The notes under the pieces are model-generated. The model was not told the origin of the DNA. It did not search any database and saw nothing but the letters and a program-made list of their open reading frames with translations. Of a stretch of DNA of 64,000 nucleotides, positions 27,211-37,266 are shown in pieces. The stretch is from Methanoregula sp. (GTDB lineage Archaea; Halobacteriota; Methanomicrobia; Methanomicrobiales; Methanospirillaceae), in assembly GCA_041645435.1 (NCBI GenBank), contig JBAZQB010000002.1, positions 496,001-560,000 of the forward strand. The letters are read 5' to 3'. The stretch's first letter is position 1, and each line of letters starts with the position of its first letter. Both the position numbers and the translations under genes were made by a program.

Positions 27211-29517
27211 ATGTTCTCCCTCCTGTATGTTGATGATGAAGAAGAACTGCTGGATCTTGGCAGGATCTACCTTGAACGGGGGGGAGAGTTTTCTGTTATT
27301 ACCGCTGGTTCAGCGGTTAAGGGACTGGCTCATCTGACCTCACATCCAGTCGATCTTATCATTTCTGATTACCAGATGCCGGATGTTGATGGTCTTGCAT
27401 TTCTCAAGATCGTGCGGGAAAAATATCCCGAGATCCCGTTCATTCTCTTTACCGGCAGGGGTCGTGAGGAAGTTGTCATTGAGGCAATCAATAACGGGGC
27501 GGATTTCTATCTCCAGAAAGGTGGCGATCCCAAATCCCAGTTTGCCGAGCTCAAACACAAGATACTCACCGCAATTGAACGCAGGAGCGCCATCAATGCG
27601 CTCAGGGAATCCCAGCAGCGTCTTTCCGATATCATCGACTTCCTCCCTGATGCCACGTTTGCGATTGACACAAGGGGCCATGTCATTGCCTGGAACAAGG
27701 CTATTGAAGAGATGACCGGTGTGCTGGCACCGGAGATTCTTGGCAAAGGTGACTATGCATATGCTCTGCCTTTTTATGAGACCCGGAGACCCCTGTTAAT
27801 CGATCTGATCGTAAAACCTCCCGAAGAGATCGATCAGTTCAAGTACACTCTCATAAGCCAGGAAGGGGGTGTCCTGATCGCGGAGACCTCAGCAACACGG
27901 CCGAGGGGAAAATTCTGTACTGTTCTTGCGAAAGCTTCCCTTCTCTATGATAAAAACGGCAAAATTGCCGGCGCTATTGAGTCCATCCGGGATATCACTG
28001 AGAGTAAACATCTTGAACAAGCCCTGCGCAAGCGTGAAGCCGAACTCAACGGGATATTCTGGGCCACGCCTGCGGGGATTAGTACAATGGACGGCCGTAT
28101 CTTCCGCAATGTCAATTCGTATCTTTGTACGATAATTGGCTATTCCCACAAAGAACTGATCGGTCAGAGTGCCCGGATACTGTACCCTTCGGATGCGGAT
28201 TATGAGTACGTTTTTACTGAAATTGACCGGCAGCTCTCTCTCAATGGCGTCGGCACGATCGAAACCCGGTGGATACACAAAAACGGATCAATAAAAAATA
28301 TCCTGCTGAGTTCAGCACCACTTGTTGCCGGGGATCTTTCAAATGGCGTGATCTTTTCTGCCATTGATATTACCGAACGTAAAATGGCCGAGTCTGAGCT
28401 TCTGGCAGCGTATGAAAAGAACAAGGGCCTGATGGATTCTGCAAACGATGCAATTTTTATTGCTGATATCGAGACGGGGATGCTCATTGATGCAAACAAC
28501 AAGGCACAACAGCTGATTGGGCGGACACGACTGGAAATCCAGATGATGCATATAACTGCGCTCTATGCTGAAAAAGATAGGGAAATGTATCGTAATTTCT
28601 TCGATCAGCACGCCCACGAAGGATCCGGAGTTCACGAAGAGGTCGTTGTTGACCGGGATAGTCGCGAGATACCGGTCATTGTGAGCGCCACACGACTGGA
28701 TATTGGTGGTCGGTCATGCCTGATGGGGATCTATCACGATGTTTCGGAAATGAAAAATGCACAGGATGCCCTCAGGTTAGCCAATAAAAAACTCAACATG
28801 CTGGCCGAGATTACAAGGCACGATATCAGGGATAAACTCTCTGTTATGGCAGGGTACCTTGATCTCCTGAGGGACCCCCCGCAAAAGATGCAGTATGCGA
28901 TGTATATCTCCAAACTCAAACAGACCGTCAATACGATCAGTGAAAACATCGACTTTACCCAGTTATATGAAAATCTTGGCATCGCACCCCCGGTATGGCA
29001 GAATGTCCACGATCTTTTCTTTTCTACCTGTGCGCAGATCGATATAAAAAGAATCAGGGTCCAGTCCGATCTGGGCGGTCTTGAGATCTATGCAGATCCC
29101 CTGCTGGAACAGGTCTTTTTTGCCATGGTGGAAAACAGCCTGTTATACGGGGCCGGTGTATCCGTTATCCGCTTGTCTTTTAAAGAAACGCCGGAAGGCA
29201 TCGTGCTCAGTATTGAGGATAACGGGATTGGGATTCCACCCCAGGATAAAGAGAGAATCTTTACCAAAGGGTTTGGTAAAAACTCCGGACTTGGCCTTTT
29301 TCTGGCACAGGAGATCCTCTCTATTACTTCAATTACCTTAAAAGAGACCGGGGAATACCACCACGGTGCACGGTTTGAATTTAAGGTCCCGCGGGGCAAG
29401 TTCCGGTACTCCCCCCATGCAAAGACCGATCGGTGCCATATCTTTACCAATGATCAGGCACCCCCCACCTCACTCCGGGATAAGATTTACAGTGGCCTGA
29501 ATATTAAGAAACCCTGA
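27211..29517 (+). CDS. Hybrid sensor kinase: receiver, three PAS domains, histidine kinase
   Basis: A 768-residue soluble signalling protein. Order: receiver domain (1-120) with acidic pocket DDEEE and phospho-acceptor Asp52 in LIISDYQMPD; PAS domains at about 130-255, 265-390 and 400-515; phosphoacceptor helix with ITRHDIRDKL near 535; HATPase with VENSLLYG, EDNGIGIP and GFGKNSGLGLFLAQEIL. A receiver at the N-terminus means it is probably activated by another kinase. ATG 27211 is chosen because it begins the receiver strand; an in-frame TTG at 27184 is possible. It is convergent with the reductase gene, whose stop is only 14 nt away. Confidence 0.92.
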   Translation: MFSLLYVDDEEELLDLGRIYLERGGEFSVITAGSAVKGLAHLTSHPVDLIISDYQMPDVDGLAFLKIVREKYPEIPFILFTGRGREEVVIEAINNGADFYLQKGGDPKSQFAELKHKILTAIERRSAINALRESQQRLSDIIDFLPDATFAIDTRGHVIAWNKAIEEMTGVLAPEILGKGDYAYALPFYETRRPLLIDLIVKPPEEIDQFKYTLISQEGGVLIAETSATRPRGKFCTVLAKASLLYDKNGKIAGAIESIRDITESKHLEQALRKREAELNGIFWATPAGISTMDGRIFRNVNSYLCTIIGYSHKELIGQSARILYPSDADYEYVFTEIDRQLSLNGVGTIETRWIHKNGSIKNILLSSAPLVAGDLSNGVIFSAIDITERKMAESELLAAYEKNKGLMDSANDAIFIADIETGMLIDANNKAQQLIGRTRLEIQMMHITALYAEKDREMYRNFFDQHAHEGSGVHEEVVVDRDSREIPVIVSATRLDIGGRSCLMGIYHDVSEMKNAQDALRLANKKLNMLAEITRHDIRDKLSVMAGYLDLLRDPPQKMQYAMYISKLKQTVNTISENIDFTQLYENLGIAPPVWQNVHDLFFSTCAQIDIKRIRVQSDLGGLEIYADPLLEQVFFAMVENSLLYGAGVSVIRLSFKETPEGIVLSIEDNGIGIPPQDKERIFTKGFGKNSGLGLFLAQEILSITSITLKETGEYHHGARFEFKVPRGKFRYSPHAKTDRCHIFTNDQAPPTSLRDKIYSGLNIKKP

Positions 29518-29531
29518 GTGTATTTTTTCTG

Positions 29532-30677
29532 TCAGAAAAACGATCGAATACCCGACATGATCAGGGGTTTGAGCACGTTGATCATCGAGGGATTGAAGAG
29601 GAGTCTATTTACCAGCATTCCTGGCCGGTCCATATCCCCGTGCTCAATAATTGCAGAGAGAATGGATGGATCTTTGAGTGCCTGGACAAGCTGATCCATT
29701 TCATTATTGCTTATCTTCTGGCGCAGACCAAAGAGCCGGAACCCAAGCTCAAGTTCACGCCCGAAATCCGCCTGCCACCGCCGCTCGTATTCTGCAAGTG
29801 CGTTATCATCAAATATCCCCCGCTCACAACACCCGATGGCCACTGCCGCTGCGTGCCGGGCTGAACGGATGCCGGTATAGACTCCCCCCCCGCTCGTGGG
29901 CTTTGCAAATCCGGCTGCATCTCCTGTAAACAGGGTTTTTTGCCCGTAGGTTCTGGGCATCAGACCAAGCGGCAGGGTGCCGGTGACCAGATGGGTCGTG
30001 GCTGTGCCAAACTTTTTCATGAGGGCAGCAAACCGTTCCCTGACCTGCGTCTGCCCGCAGAGGCCCACCCGGATGCGCCCGGGGGCGGTGGGAATTGACC
30101 ATGCGAAAAATTCCGGGGATGCATCCGGATAGATCTCCACAAACCGGGGATCGCAGTCATGCAGCACATCAGCCTGGATGCCGGAAAGGTACACCTTTGC
30201 CCTCTCCATACCATAATGCCGGGCTATCGTGCTTCTCGGGCCGTCGGCTGCGATAAGAATTTTAAATGAATGTTCCTCGTGCCCGTAAGCTCCCCGGGTG
30301 AGCACCGAATTTGCCCTTACGCCACAGACCCCGGTTTTTAACCGGAACTCTGCCCCTGCATCAGCCGCAGCTTCGGCCATCTCCCGGTCAACAGCAGCCC
30401 GGTCCACGACAACTGCCTTCTGGACTTTTGCATCGATAAGGAGCTCGCTGCCCTTACCGGAAATTATCCGGGCACCCGAGACACGGTTCATAACCGACCT
30501 GTCTGTGATCCTGCATTCGGCAAAGGCTGCATTCGAAAGAAGCCCCGCACACTGAACCGGGTGACCTATGGTGCCATGTTCTTCAATACAGAGGGTTGAG
30601 AGCCCTTGTGCTGCGCAGGTCTGGGCCGCAGCACTTCCTGCCGGACCGGCTCCGACAACGATAACATCGTAAGGCAT
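29532..30677 (-). CDS. Geranylgeranyl-reductase family FAD-dependent oxidoreductase
   Basis: FAD enzyme of the group that saturates the isoprenoid chains of archaeal lipids (digeranylgeranylglycerophospholipid reductase) or related polyprenols. The N-terminus has the dinucleotide-binding GAGPAGSAAA (8-17), followed by the family's cysteine-containing VQCAGLLS loop; FTGDAAGFAKPTSGGGVYTGI (about 255-275) is the FAD-ribityl motif. 381 residues fits the family. A monocistronic gene; it cannot be told from sequence whether lipid or quinone-like substrates are used. Confidence 0.88.
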   Translation of the reverse strand: MPYDVIVVGAGPAGSAAAQTCAAQGLSTLCIEEHGTIGHPVQCAGLLSNAAFAECRITDRSVMNRVSGARIISGKGSELLIDAKVQKAVVVDRAAVDREMAEAAADAGAEFRLKTGVCGVRANSVLTRGAYGHEEHSFKILIAADGPRSTIARHYGMERAKVYLSGIQADVLHDCDPRFVEIYPDASPEFFAWSIPTAPGRIRVGLCGQTQVRERFAALMKKFGTATTHLVTGTLPLGLMPRTYGQKTLFTGDAAGFAKPTSGGGVYTGIRSARHAAAVAIGCCERGIFDDNALAEYERRWQADFGRELELGFRLFGLRQKISNNEMDQLVQALKDPSILSAIIEHGDMDRPGMLVNRLLFNPSMINVLKPLIMSGIRSFF

Positions 30678-30725
30678 AGGGGATCTTTCCTGGGTACAAA
30701 AAAAGAAGAAATACCTGTGGGGTGG

Positions 30726-31292
30726 TTATCTGTCCCCTGGTTTTTTAAGGGAGCATTCTTTCAGGTCCTGTCCGGGGGAATTATAGACTTCATCCTGGTA
30801 ATACAATCCCAGCAGGATTGAAAAAAGACCAAAGACCAGTGCAAATGTACCAAGCACAGTCAGGAAGAGGTTTTTCATCACATCCGGGAAATACCAGATT
30901 AACACTCCCAGAAGCACCCCGCCGGCAATAAACATTCCCGGAATAAGGATATATTTTGTTTTTGGGTGGGTGAGTGCAAGGGTGATGTCAAAGAAACCCG
31001 AGTAAGCAGCGACACCAGCAATGAGCAGGAGGAAGATGATGGCAACAATGGCTGGTGCGAAAAAAGAGACCGCACCAACGACAAGAAGCACTGCAGAGAG
31101 GGTGAACCAGAACATCGAATCATCACTTTTCGATGTGATTGCAAGAAGCAGGAAACCTGCAATTCCTACAGCGAGCAATACCCAGAACAGGGCATAAAAC
31201 GATGCGAGCGTGATATCCGGTACGATAATAGCCAAAATCCCAAAGATCATACCGATTATACCCTGGATAAGGCATGACAATTTCGTATCCAT
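30726..31292 (-). CDS. HdeD-family membrane protein (DUF308)
   Basis: A 188-residue protein with six hydrophobic helices in tandem pairs, the layout of HdeD/DUF308 proteins. No cofactor or catalytic motif. HdeD is associated with acid resistance in E. coli; the archaeal role is unknown. TTTTAAAA about 100 nt upstream (near 31390) is a candidate TATA element. Confidence 0.75.
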   Translation of the reverse strand: MDTKLSCLIQGIIGMIFGILAIIVPDITLASFYALFWVLLAVGIAGFLLLAITSKSDDSMFWFTLSAVLLVVGAVSFFAPAIVAIIFLLLIAGVAAYSGFFDITLALTHPKTKYILIPGMFIAGGVLLGVLIWYFPDVMKNLFLTVLGTFALVFGLFSILLGLYYQDEVYNSPGQDLKECSLKKPGDR

Positions 31293-31482
31293 AATTTATC
31301 ACCAGGTCAAAGGGACAGATGTCCCGAAGTCATTACCCTATATTAGGGTTCTGACTACAAAATCTATTCCACTCCAGCGCCGTTTTTTTTAAAAGGGTTT
31401 TACTCTCTCCCTATTCTGGTATTCCCATGCGAGAAATTATTCTCCGTTATTCGAAATCCTCTATTAATAAAGTGAAAAAAAA

Positions 31483-31719
31483 TCATTCCTGACTCTGACC
31501 GAAATCAAAAAACCTGATGCCAAAGGCTTTTTCAATTACATACAGGATCCCAAAGAACAGGACTGCATACAGGACAAAACTGGCAATGAGTTTTACCCAT
31601 CCGCTCAACCCGCTCGCTGTGATAATGATATTTGACAGGGAATCTGCAATGAGGATTGCACAGAGAATCCCGATAAAAAAAACCGCCCATTTCCTGACCG
31701 ATGACATATTCATAATCAA
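31483..31719 (-). CDS. Small two-helix membrane protein
   Basis: A 78-residue protein with two predicted transmembrane helices (about 10-28 and 42-64) and a short polar tail ending FDFGQSQE. No family recognised. Translation may start at the second methionine (MNMSS). An AT-rich spacer precedes it. Confidence 0.6.
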   Translation of the reverse strand: MIMNMSSVRKWAVFFIGILCAILIADSLSNIIITASGLSGWVKLIASFVLYAVLFFGILYVIEKAFGIRFFDFGQSQE

Positions 31720-31941
31720 TATAGGATTCCGGAGTATTAAATATAAAATCCCCGTTTGTTTTTTTACGGGAATAAAATGAAATGGTTCCCCGGCTTGGCG
31801 CAGGGCATCCGTTCCGGTTTATCCCCTCGGTTTAACCCTGTCAAAAACACCATCCGATATCCTTGAAAGTCAGGTTATTCCGGTTTACGGGTTCGTATAA
31901 TTTCGCCTGCTTTATCAGCATAACCGTATAATCCAAAAGAC

Positions 31942-33300
31942 ATGCCCGTGCATACACGTACCCTGATTTGCACCCTGCTCATTGCTGCATTCCTGTTCGC
32001 TGCGGGATGTACGCAGGAGGCATCGGACAGCCATGCGATATCCACCCCCTCACTTGCCGCACCCGTTCCCCCACTATCCGGCATCCCGGTTACTCCGGAA
32101 GAGGTCAAAGCGTTTGTTGACAGCGCCGCAACGTATGCCCGTCAAAGTGGAAAAACAGCGGCACTCGCGACATTCAATGATCCCAAAGGACCGTTTGTAA
32201 AAGGAAGTGTGTATGTCTATGCGCTGGATTATAACGGCATCACTCTCGCGCTTCCGTTCCAGCGGGATCTGGTGGGGCAGGATTTTTCCGCGTTGAGCGA
32301 TGCGACCGGGCAGAAATTTGTACAAACCGAGATTAATCTTGCCAAAAATAACGGGGGCTTCCTGCTCTTCCAGTACCCAAACCCGGCGCACAACAATACG
32401 ATTGAATCCAAGCTGAGCTATGTGAGGCCGGTGGATGATACCTACTGGATAGGAGCAGGAACCTACCTTGCCGGCAGCAGTGTGGAAGATGCCCGGGTAA
32501 AAACCTTTGTTGAAGGAGCAAAGGTATATGCACAGAAGCAGGGAAAAGAGCAGGCCCTTGCAGCATTCAACTGGCAGGATGGTGATTTCATCGATGATGA
32601 TCTCTATATCTTTGCCTATGATTACTCGGGAACTGTCCTTGCCTGGCCGTACCGTCCCGACCAGATCGGAATAAACCGGATCAATGAGACGGATCTGCTG
32701 GGTAAAGAGCATATCAGAGAGATGGTGTCGACGGCAAAACGGGGCAACGGTACCGTGCTGTACTTCAGCGAAAACCCGTTTCACCACAATGCAACCGAGT
32801 TAAAAACCAGTTATGTGTTAGACATTGACGGGACCTGGTTTATCGGTGCGGGAACGTATCATGCACCGGGGGCTGTTACGCCGACACCTGCTCCCTCCCC
32901 CTCTCAATCATCCATCCGCACCCGTGACGATCTTGTTAAGTTTGTGCAGGACGCAAAGACGTACGCCCTGCTCCATGGCAGGGATCCGGCGCTGGTAGAG
33001 TTCAACAACAAAACCGGGCAATTCATTCACGGCGAATCGTATATCTTTGCCTATACTTACAATGGCACAACCCTTGCACTGCCGTTCCAGCCGGAACTGA
33101 TCGGGACCAGCCGCTGGAGCAATACCGATCCTGATGGTGTCCGGTACATCCAGGAAATTGCCCGGACTGCACAGGGGGGGAGCGGTTTTGTCCAGTATAA
33201 GTATCCTGATCCCGCTGAAAATTTTTCAATGAAATCAAAGACCAGCTATGTCGTTGATGTCGATGGCAGCTGGTTTGTGGGTTCCGGGATGTATACCTGA
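31942..33300 (+). CDS. Lipoprotein with three tandem Cache sensor domains
   Basis: A 452-residue surface lipoprotein. Signal peptide with lipobox FAAGC (Cys about 23), then three homologous domains at about residues 50-178, 185-315 and 330-452. Each has the pattern FV.dAk.YA, a Y.YALDYNG/YIFAYTYNG strand and a closing W(F/I)GAGTY/GSGMY. This is the small single Cache fold used for extracellular ligand sensing. Thr/Pro linkers separate the domains. No signalling domain is fused, so it probably passes ligand to a separate membrane receptor, or is purely a binding protein. Confidence 0.88.
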   Translation: MPVHTRTLICTLLIAAFLFAAGCTQEASDSHAISTPSLAAPVPPLSGIPVTPEEVKAFVDSAATYARQSGKTAALATFNDPKGPFVKGSVYVYALDYNGITLALPFQRDLVGQDFSALSDATGQKFVQTEINLAKNNGGFLLFQYPNPAHNNTIESKLSYVRPVDDTYWIGAGTYLAGSSVEDARVKTFVEGAKVYAQKQGKEQALAAFNWQDGDFIDDDLYIFAYDYSGTVLAWPYRPDQIGINRINETDLLGKEHIREMVSTAKRGNGTVLYFSENPFHHNATELKTSYVLDIDGTWFIGAGTYHAPGAVTPTPAPSPSQSSIRTRDDLVKFVQDAKTYALLHGRDPALVEFNNKTGQFIHGESYIFAYTYNGTTLALPFQPELIGTSRWSNTDPDGVRYIQEIARTAQGGSGFVQYKYPDPAENFSMKSKTSYVVDVDGSWFVGSGMYT

Positions 33301-33426
33301 GACGCATCTTTTTTTGAATAATCTGTCACTTTTCTTTTATTAGAATGACCGGATATTCATCAAAGGGCAGGAAACCTGAATTTTTTTCCACAAGATGTAA
33401 TGTCTCAAAATGCTGAATATTCCGGT

Positions 33427-33942
33427 ATGAAACGGATGATTTTTATCAGCATCCTCCTGGTTTTTTCCATCTGTATCAGCGGGTGTATCTCCCAAACCGC
33501 AATCCCGGTGCCCATGACTGGCCCGCCACCTCTTTCTCCCGGCGAATTGTCGGTTAATTCCGGTGGATCGGCACTGGCAATCGCATTTACAAGCGATGAG
33601 ATCTCAACTGCCTCTCCCGAAGCAAAGGAACGGTTCATCAAAGGACTGACTTCCATGACACAATATGGCCGGTACAACGAGTCACTCCGGTATTTTGATG
33701 ATGCACTCGCACTCGATCAGAATTTTACCGAAGCCTGGCTGGCGAAGGGAGTCGCCTTTCACAACATGAAACGCTATGATGATGCAATCCGGTGTTATGA
33801 CAATGCACTGGCGATCAATCCCCTGGATGCAGGTATCTGGCACATGAAAGGAGTGACCCTCAATGATATGGGGAAACGTGTGGAATCTGCGGAATGCAAC
33901 CGGAGAGCTGCTGAACTTGATCCCCGGTACGGTAACCGGTAG
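33427..33942 (+). CDS. TPR-repeat lipoprotein
   Basis: A 171-residue lipoprotein. ATG 33427 is preferred over an upstream ATG at 33400 because it starts the signal peptide MKRMIFISILLVFSI with lipobox CISGC. After a Pro-rich linker come two to three tetratricopeptide repeats (from about residue 75; NESLRYFDDALALDQNFTEA, then YDDAIRCYDNALAINPLDAG, then a partial third). TPRs mediate protein contacts, here at the outer face of the membrane. It lies 100 nt downstream of the Cache lipoprotein and may share its transcript. Confidence 0.82.
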   Translation: MKRMIFISILLVFSICISGCISQTAIPVPMTGPPPLSPGELSVNSGGSALAIAFTSDEISTASPEAKERFIKGLTSMTQYGRYNESLRYFDDALALDQNFTEAWLAKGVAFHNMKRYDDAIRCYDNALAINPLDAGIWHMKGVTLNDMGKRVESAECNRRAAELDPRYGNR

Positions 33943-34198
33943 TATTTGTTAAGAGGCTGTTTTTCCCTCAGTTATCGAGAAGACCTGATCCTGCTGCTAT
34001 TATCAGGACCCCGGTATCTGGACTGACAGGTGGGGGGGTACACCTGCCCTCACCATTATCCTATCCGAACATGCATCCCCTCATATTTTTTTTAGGTGAG
34101 TCTTCGTTTATTTCTCTGCACAAAAAATGAGCGGGATGTGATACCGGGTATCCAGGTTGCTTGCATCCGGCTTGTTGTCCGGTCTCACGAATTCATCT

Positions 34199-34786
34199 TT
34201 AGAATATGTTGCGCCGGGGTTGGGGGATCTCCGTAAAAACCATATTCGAGGTCATGAAGTAGGCTGCAAGGAATATGAGGAGAATGAGCGGGATTATGAT
34301 GGCAATCGCAACAGCAAGAATCGCTTTTGAGGTACTGATCTCCTGGAGCTCGCGGATTCCCAGTATGCCAAGGACCAGTGACCAGAGGGTAAAGATGAAC
34401 CCGATGAACGGAATCCACCCGAGAAGGAGTCGGGGTGTGTGACCATAGATCATCGCTTTAAAAGTCTGCATGATTCCCTTGCGCCCGCCTAAAAGATACA
34501 CCCACAGGTGAACCCATGCGGCAAAGAGGAGTGTAACGATAAACCCGCCCGCCAGCACCATGAAAAAGACCATGACCGGAACTGCAATCCCAAATGGCAT
34601 TCCGGCATACATCGGCATTTTCTCGATGCCAACTGCGGCGATAAATGCGGAGAAAATGGCATTGAGCAGGAGAAGTGCGGCAAAGTACGTGAACACAACC
34701 CCCGGTTCATCGTTGCGGGACTGCTGGAATGTTTCCACAGGACTTAAGAGAAATCCTTTCACCTTGTCAACAATCGTGTTAATCAT
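34199..34786 (-). CDS. Yip1-domain membrane protein
   Basis: A 195-residue polytopic protein with five hydrophobic helices and the Yip1-like opening (KGFLLSPVETFQQSR, a segment preceding the first membrane span). Start placed at 34786 (MINTIV), since the upstream in-frame sequence has no family character. Function unknown; archaeal members are often near surface or lipid genes. Confidence 0.78.
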   Translation of the reverse strand: MINTIVDKVKGFLLSPVETFQQSRNDEPGVVFTYFAALLLLNAIFSAFIAAVGIEKMPMYAGMPFGIAVPVMVFFMVLAGGFIVTLLFAAWVHLWVYLLGGRKGIMQTFKAMIYGHTPRLLLGWIPFIGFIFTLWSLVLGILGIRELQEISTSKAILAVAIAIIIPLILLIFLAAYFMTSNMVFTEIPQPRRNIF

Positions 34787-35372
34787 ACACCACAATGTTG
34801 TCATACGTGGCATATAAATAGACGAGCCCGTCCAACAAACCTTGAGAATACCCGGGCTGCCCGACAGCAAAATACGGTGGGATAATTGCGTTCCATCCCC
34901 GGCAGGATTGACGAAAGAGTGTTCTGATCGAAGAGGGGAAGTTTTCCCTCCTTTTTTGGCTCTGTTGAAATCCTTTTTTTCTCATTGCTTGTCTATTCTC
35001 TGCGGCTGATATGAGGATGACCCCCTCTCTCCCTCAGAGGGGGATGCAGCCCAAGGGGAGCATCCCCGCACCCTTGCACGGTTGAAGAACAGTCCTATGA
35101 CTTCTTCTCCAAAGTCCGGGTTTGACCCGGACCCGCCAGAGACCTGAAAAGTTCTGTCAGGGAAACCTCCCCGCCCTCTGAAAAAACGTGAACCGTTCCG
35201 TAATAGTCCCTTCTTGAGCGGAAACGTTCATCCCATATCAATTCACATACCCATAAGAGTGTGATCCAAATTCCCCTCGCTGTCCCATGCTCCAGGCTCA
35301 TTGTCTTTATCCGACCGACCCGGCCGGAAAACAGGATTCCCCTCACCGGAAGGATGCCCCTTGACCGGTGAA
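34787..35372. other. Divergent intergenic region with a repeat
   Basis: About 590 nt between divergent genes. It contains repeat family D copy 2 (35018-35078). A minus-strand open frame at 35095-35346 lacks a ribosome site and recognisable features and is not called. The rest is featureless. Confidence 0.45.
35018..35078 (+). repeat. Repeat family D, copy 2
   Basis: The hairpin CCCCCTCT / AGAGGGGG (loop CTCCCTC) is followed by the second stem GGATGC / GCATCC enclosing AGCCCAAGGGGA. It matches 20795-20870 over the whole element; the second stem is better paired here. Confidence 0.7.
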
Positions 35373-37112
35373 ATGGATCTCAAACTGGAGGCGCTCTCGC
35401 AGTATATCGTCACGAGCCCGTCATGGGCCCGGTCGCTTACCCTAATCCTTATCCTATCAGGCTGCGTCGAGATCATGGCGATGCTGGGGAGCGGAAATTC
35501 TTTCACCCACCTCACTCTCTTCCCGATTACCTCCTATCTCATCCCGGCACTCGTTGCCCTTGCACTGACGCCCCGGCTGGCCCGGTGGTTCGGTGGAAAA
35601 CTTACGTACGGCTGGTCAGGGCTCACTGCGGCCATCGGCCTTGTCATCTCGCTCTTCATCTCCCTCTCACCAATCCTGCTGGTCAGCTCCTCATTTCCTG
35701 TCTTCTTTGCGATATCGCTCGCTCTCGTCTTCACGTTCCGGATGCTTCTGTTAGCAGCAGTTGTCGATTTCCACCTGAGGCGGGTCGTGGTCCCGGCGCT
35801 CCTTCACTCCGGTATCGCTGTTGCGGGGGCGGCGCCGTTTCTCGGCCTGGAGTTCGTACAGCTCTCCATTCTCCTCCACATCAGCTTCGCACTCGGCGTC
35901 TTTGTCTTCATCAATGTGATTGAACGTCCGATGAAGGCCAATTTCCGGGTCGGCCCTCTCGAACTGGCCAATGCGTTCCTCGCCCACCTCTCCGAGGGCA
36001 GCCACAAGCTTGATGACTTCTTCCGGAGCATCGGCGAGAGCGTGGTCGTGCCCCAGGTCTCGCTTGTTATGCAGCGGGATGGAAAGGAAGAGATCTTCGT
36101 AACGGTCCCCAACGTACATCCCGGACCGCTTGGCGAGATAGGCGGGAGCAACCTGCCGAAGATCCTCCACGGTATGCTCGGCAGGGGATCCATGGTCTTC
36201 CACGGCTCGGCCTCACACGACTTTAACCCGGTTGATGAGGACGAGGTAAGAAAAGTGGGTGATGCGGTCCTGCAGGCCCGGCCGCTCTCGTGCACCAACG
36301 CCGGCTGCACAAAGTCGGGGAGGTACCGGTGCGGGTCGGTGGATGTGTTCGCCCAGGCATTCGGGGATACCGTCATCGCTGCTGCGACCCGTTCGCCGCT
36401 TGTCACCGAAGATCTCGACTTCGCTCTCGGGTTTGCGATCATGAAATCGGGAGAAAAATTTTTCCGCCACGTTGCCTTTGTCGATGCCCACAACTGCATG
36501 GATGCATTGGAGGACGGGGTTTATCCGGCAACGAAACTCGGAATGGAGTATATCGGTGCCGCAGAATCTGCGTTTGCTGCAACAGCACAGCAGGAACAGT
36601 TCCGGTTCTCTGCCGGCTACGCTGCACGGGCACTCCCGTTCTCACGGCAGGAAGGATTCGGCGACCTAGGCGTTCAGGTCCTTGTCGTGGACGCGGGCGG
36701 GCAGAAGACTGCGTACGTCCTTTTTGACGGCAATAACATGCAGACCGGTGCCCGGGACGAGATCCGGAGGAGGCTGCTTGCCCGCGTTGACGAATGCGAG
36801 GTTATGACAACCGATACCCACGTCGTCAACACGGTCTCCGGCAGGAACCAGGTGGGGCTCAGGATCAACGTGGATGCCTTTTACCCGGTTGTCGACGAGG
36901 CGGTCATGGAAGCCCTTGCCGATGCCGCTCCCGCCCGCACTGCAGGTGCAACCGCATGGTGCCATGGGATCGTGGTCTTTGGATCGCAGCGTATCTCCCA
37001 GATTGCGTCCACGGTCAACGGCATGATGGGGTTCATGCTTCCTGTTGCCGTCATCATCCTTCTGGGAGCATTCCTGACAACCGCGATGGCTTATTACCTG
37101 CTGGTGTATTAG
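35373..37112 (+). CDS. DUF2070 family membrane protein
   Basis: A 579-residue protein of the euryarchaeal DUF2070 family. The N-terminal 200 residues contain about six transmembrane helices, followed by a large cytoplasmic domain (about 205-545; histidine-bearing blocks VPNVHPGPLGEIGGS, FVDAHNC and TTDTHVVNTVSG suggest a metal-binding, possibly hydrolase-like fold) and a final transmembrane helix. Start at 35373 because GGTGA lies just before that ATG; an upstream in-frame ATG has no support. The function of the family is not known. The three histidine blocks are well conserved in appearance and worth structural attention. Confidence 0.85.
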   Translation: MDLKLEALSQYIVTSPSWARSLTLILILSGCVEIMAMLGSGNSFTHLTLFPITSYLIPALVALALTPRLARWFGGKLTYGWSGLTAAIGLVISLFISLSPILLVSSSFPVFFAISLALVFTFRMLLLAAVVDFHLRRVVVPALLHSGIAVAGAAPFLGLEFVQLSILLHISFALGVFVFINVIERPMKANFRVGPLELANAFLAHLSEGSHKLDDFFRSIGESVVVPQVSLVMQRDGKEEIFVTVPNVHPGPLGEIGGSNLPKILHGMLGRGSMVFHGSASHDFNPVDEDEVRKVGDAVLQARPLSCTNAGCTKSGRYRCGSVDVFAQAFGDTVIAAATRSPLVTEDLDFALGFAIMKSGEKFFRHVAFVDAHNCMDALEDGVYPATKLGMEYIGAAESAFAATAQQEQFRFSAGYAARALPFSRQEGFGDLGVQVLVVDAGGQKTAYVLFDGNNMQTGARDEIRRRLLARVDECEVMTTDTHVVNTVSGRNQVGLRINVDAFYPVVDEAVMEALADAAPARTAGATAWCHGIVVFGSQRISQIASTVNGMMGFMLPVAVIILLGAFLTTAMAYYLLVY

Positions 37113-37266
37113 GTTGGGATCTCCTAAAAAAACCTAAACGGCAGCAGGGCCGGGTGGCTGCTGTATTTCGGGGCAGGGGGATTGTGAAAAAATGACAGGA
37201 GTTTCAGGATCTGGTTATTTTGTGGATTGGCAATAAAAAATACTCTACACGGAAGTCTGTTTGACC

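Noticed and set aside
35095..35346. 83-residue minus-strand open frame between Yip1 and DUF2070 genes
   Set aside because: No ribosome site or domain; overlaps the DUF2070 promoter region.
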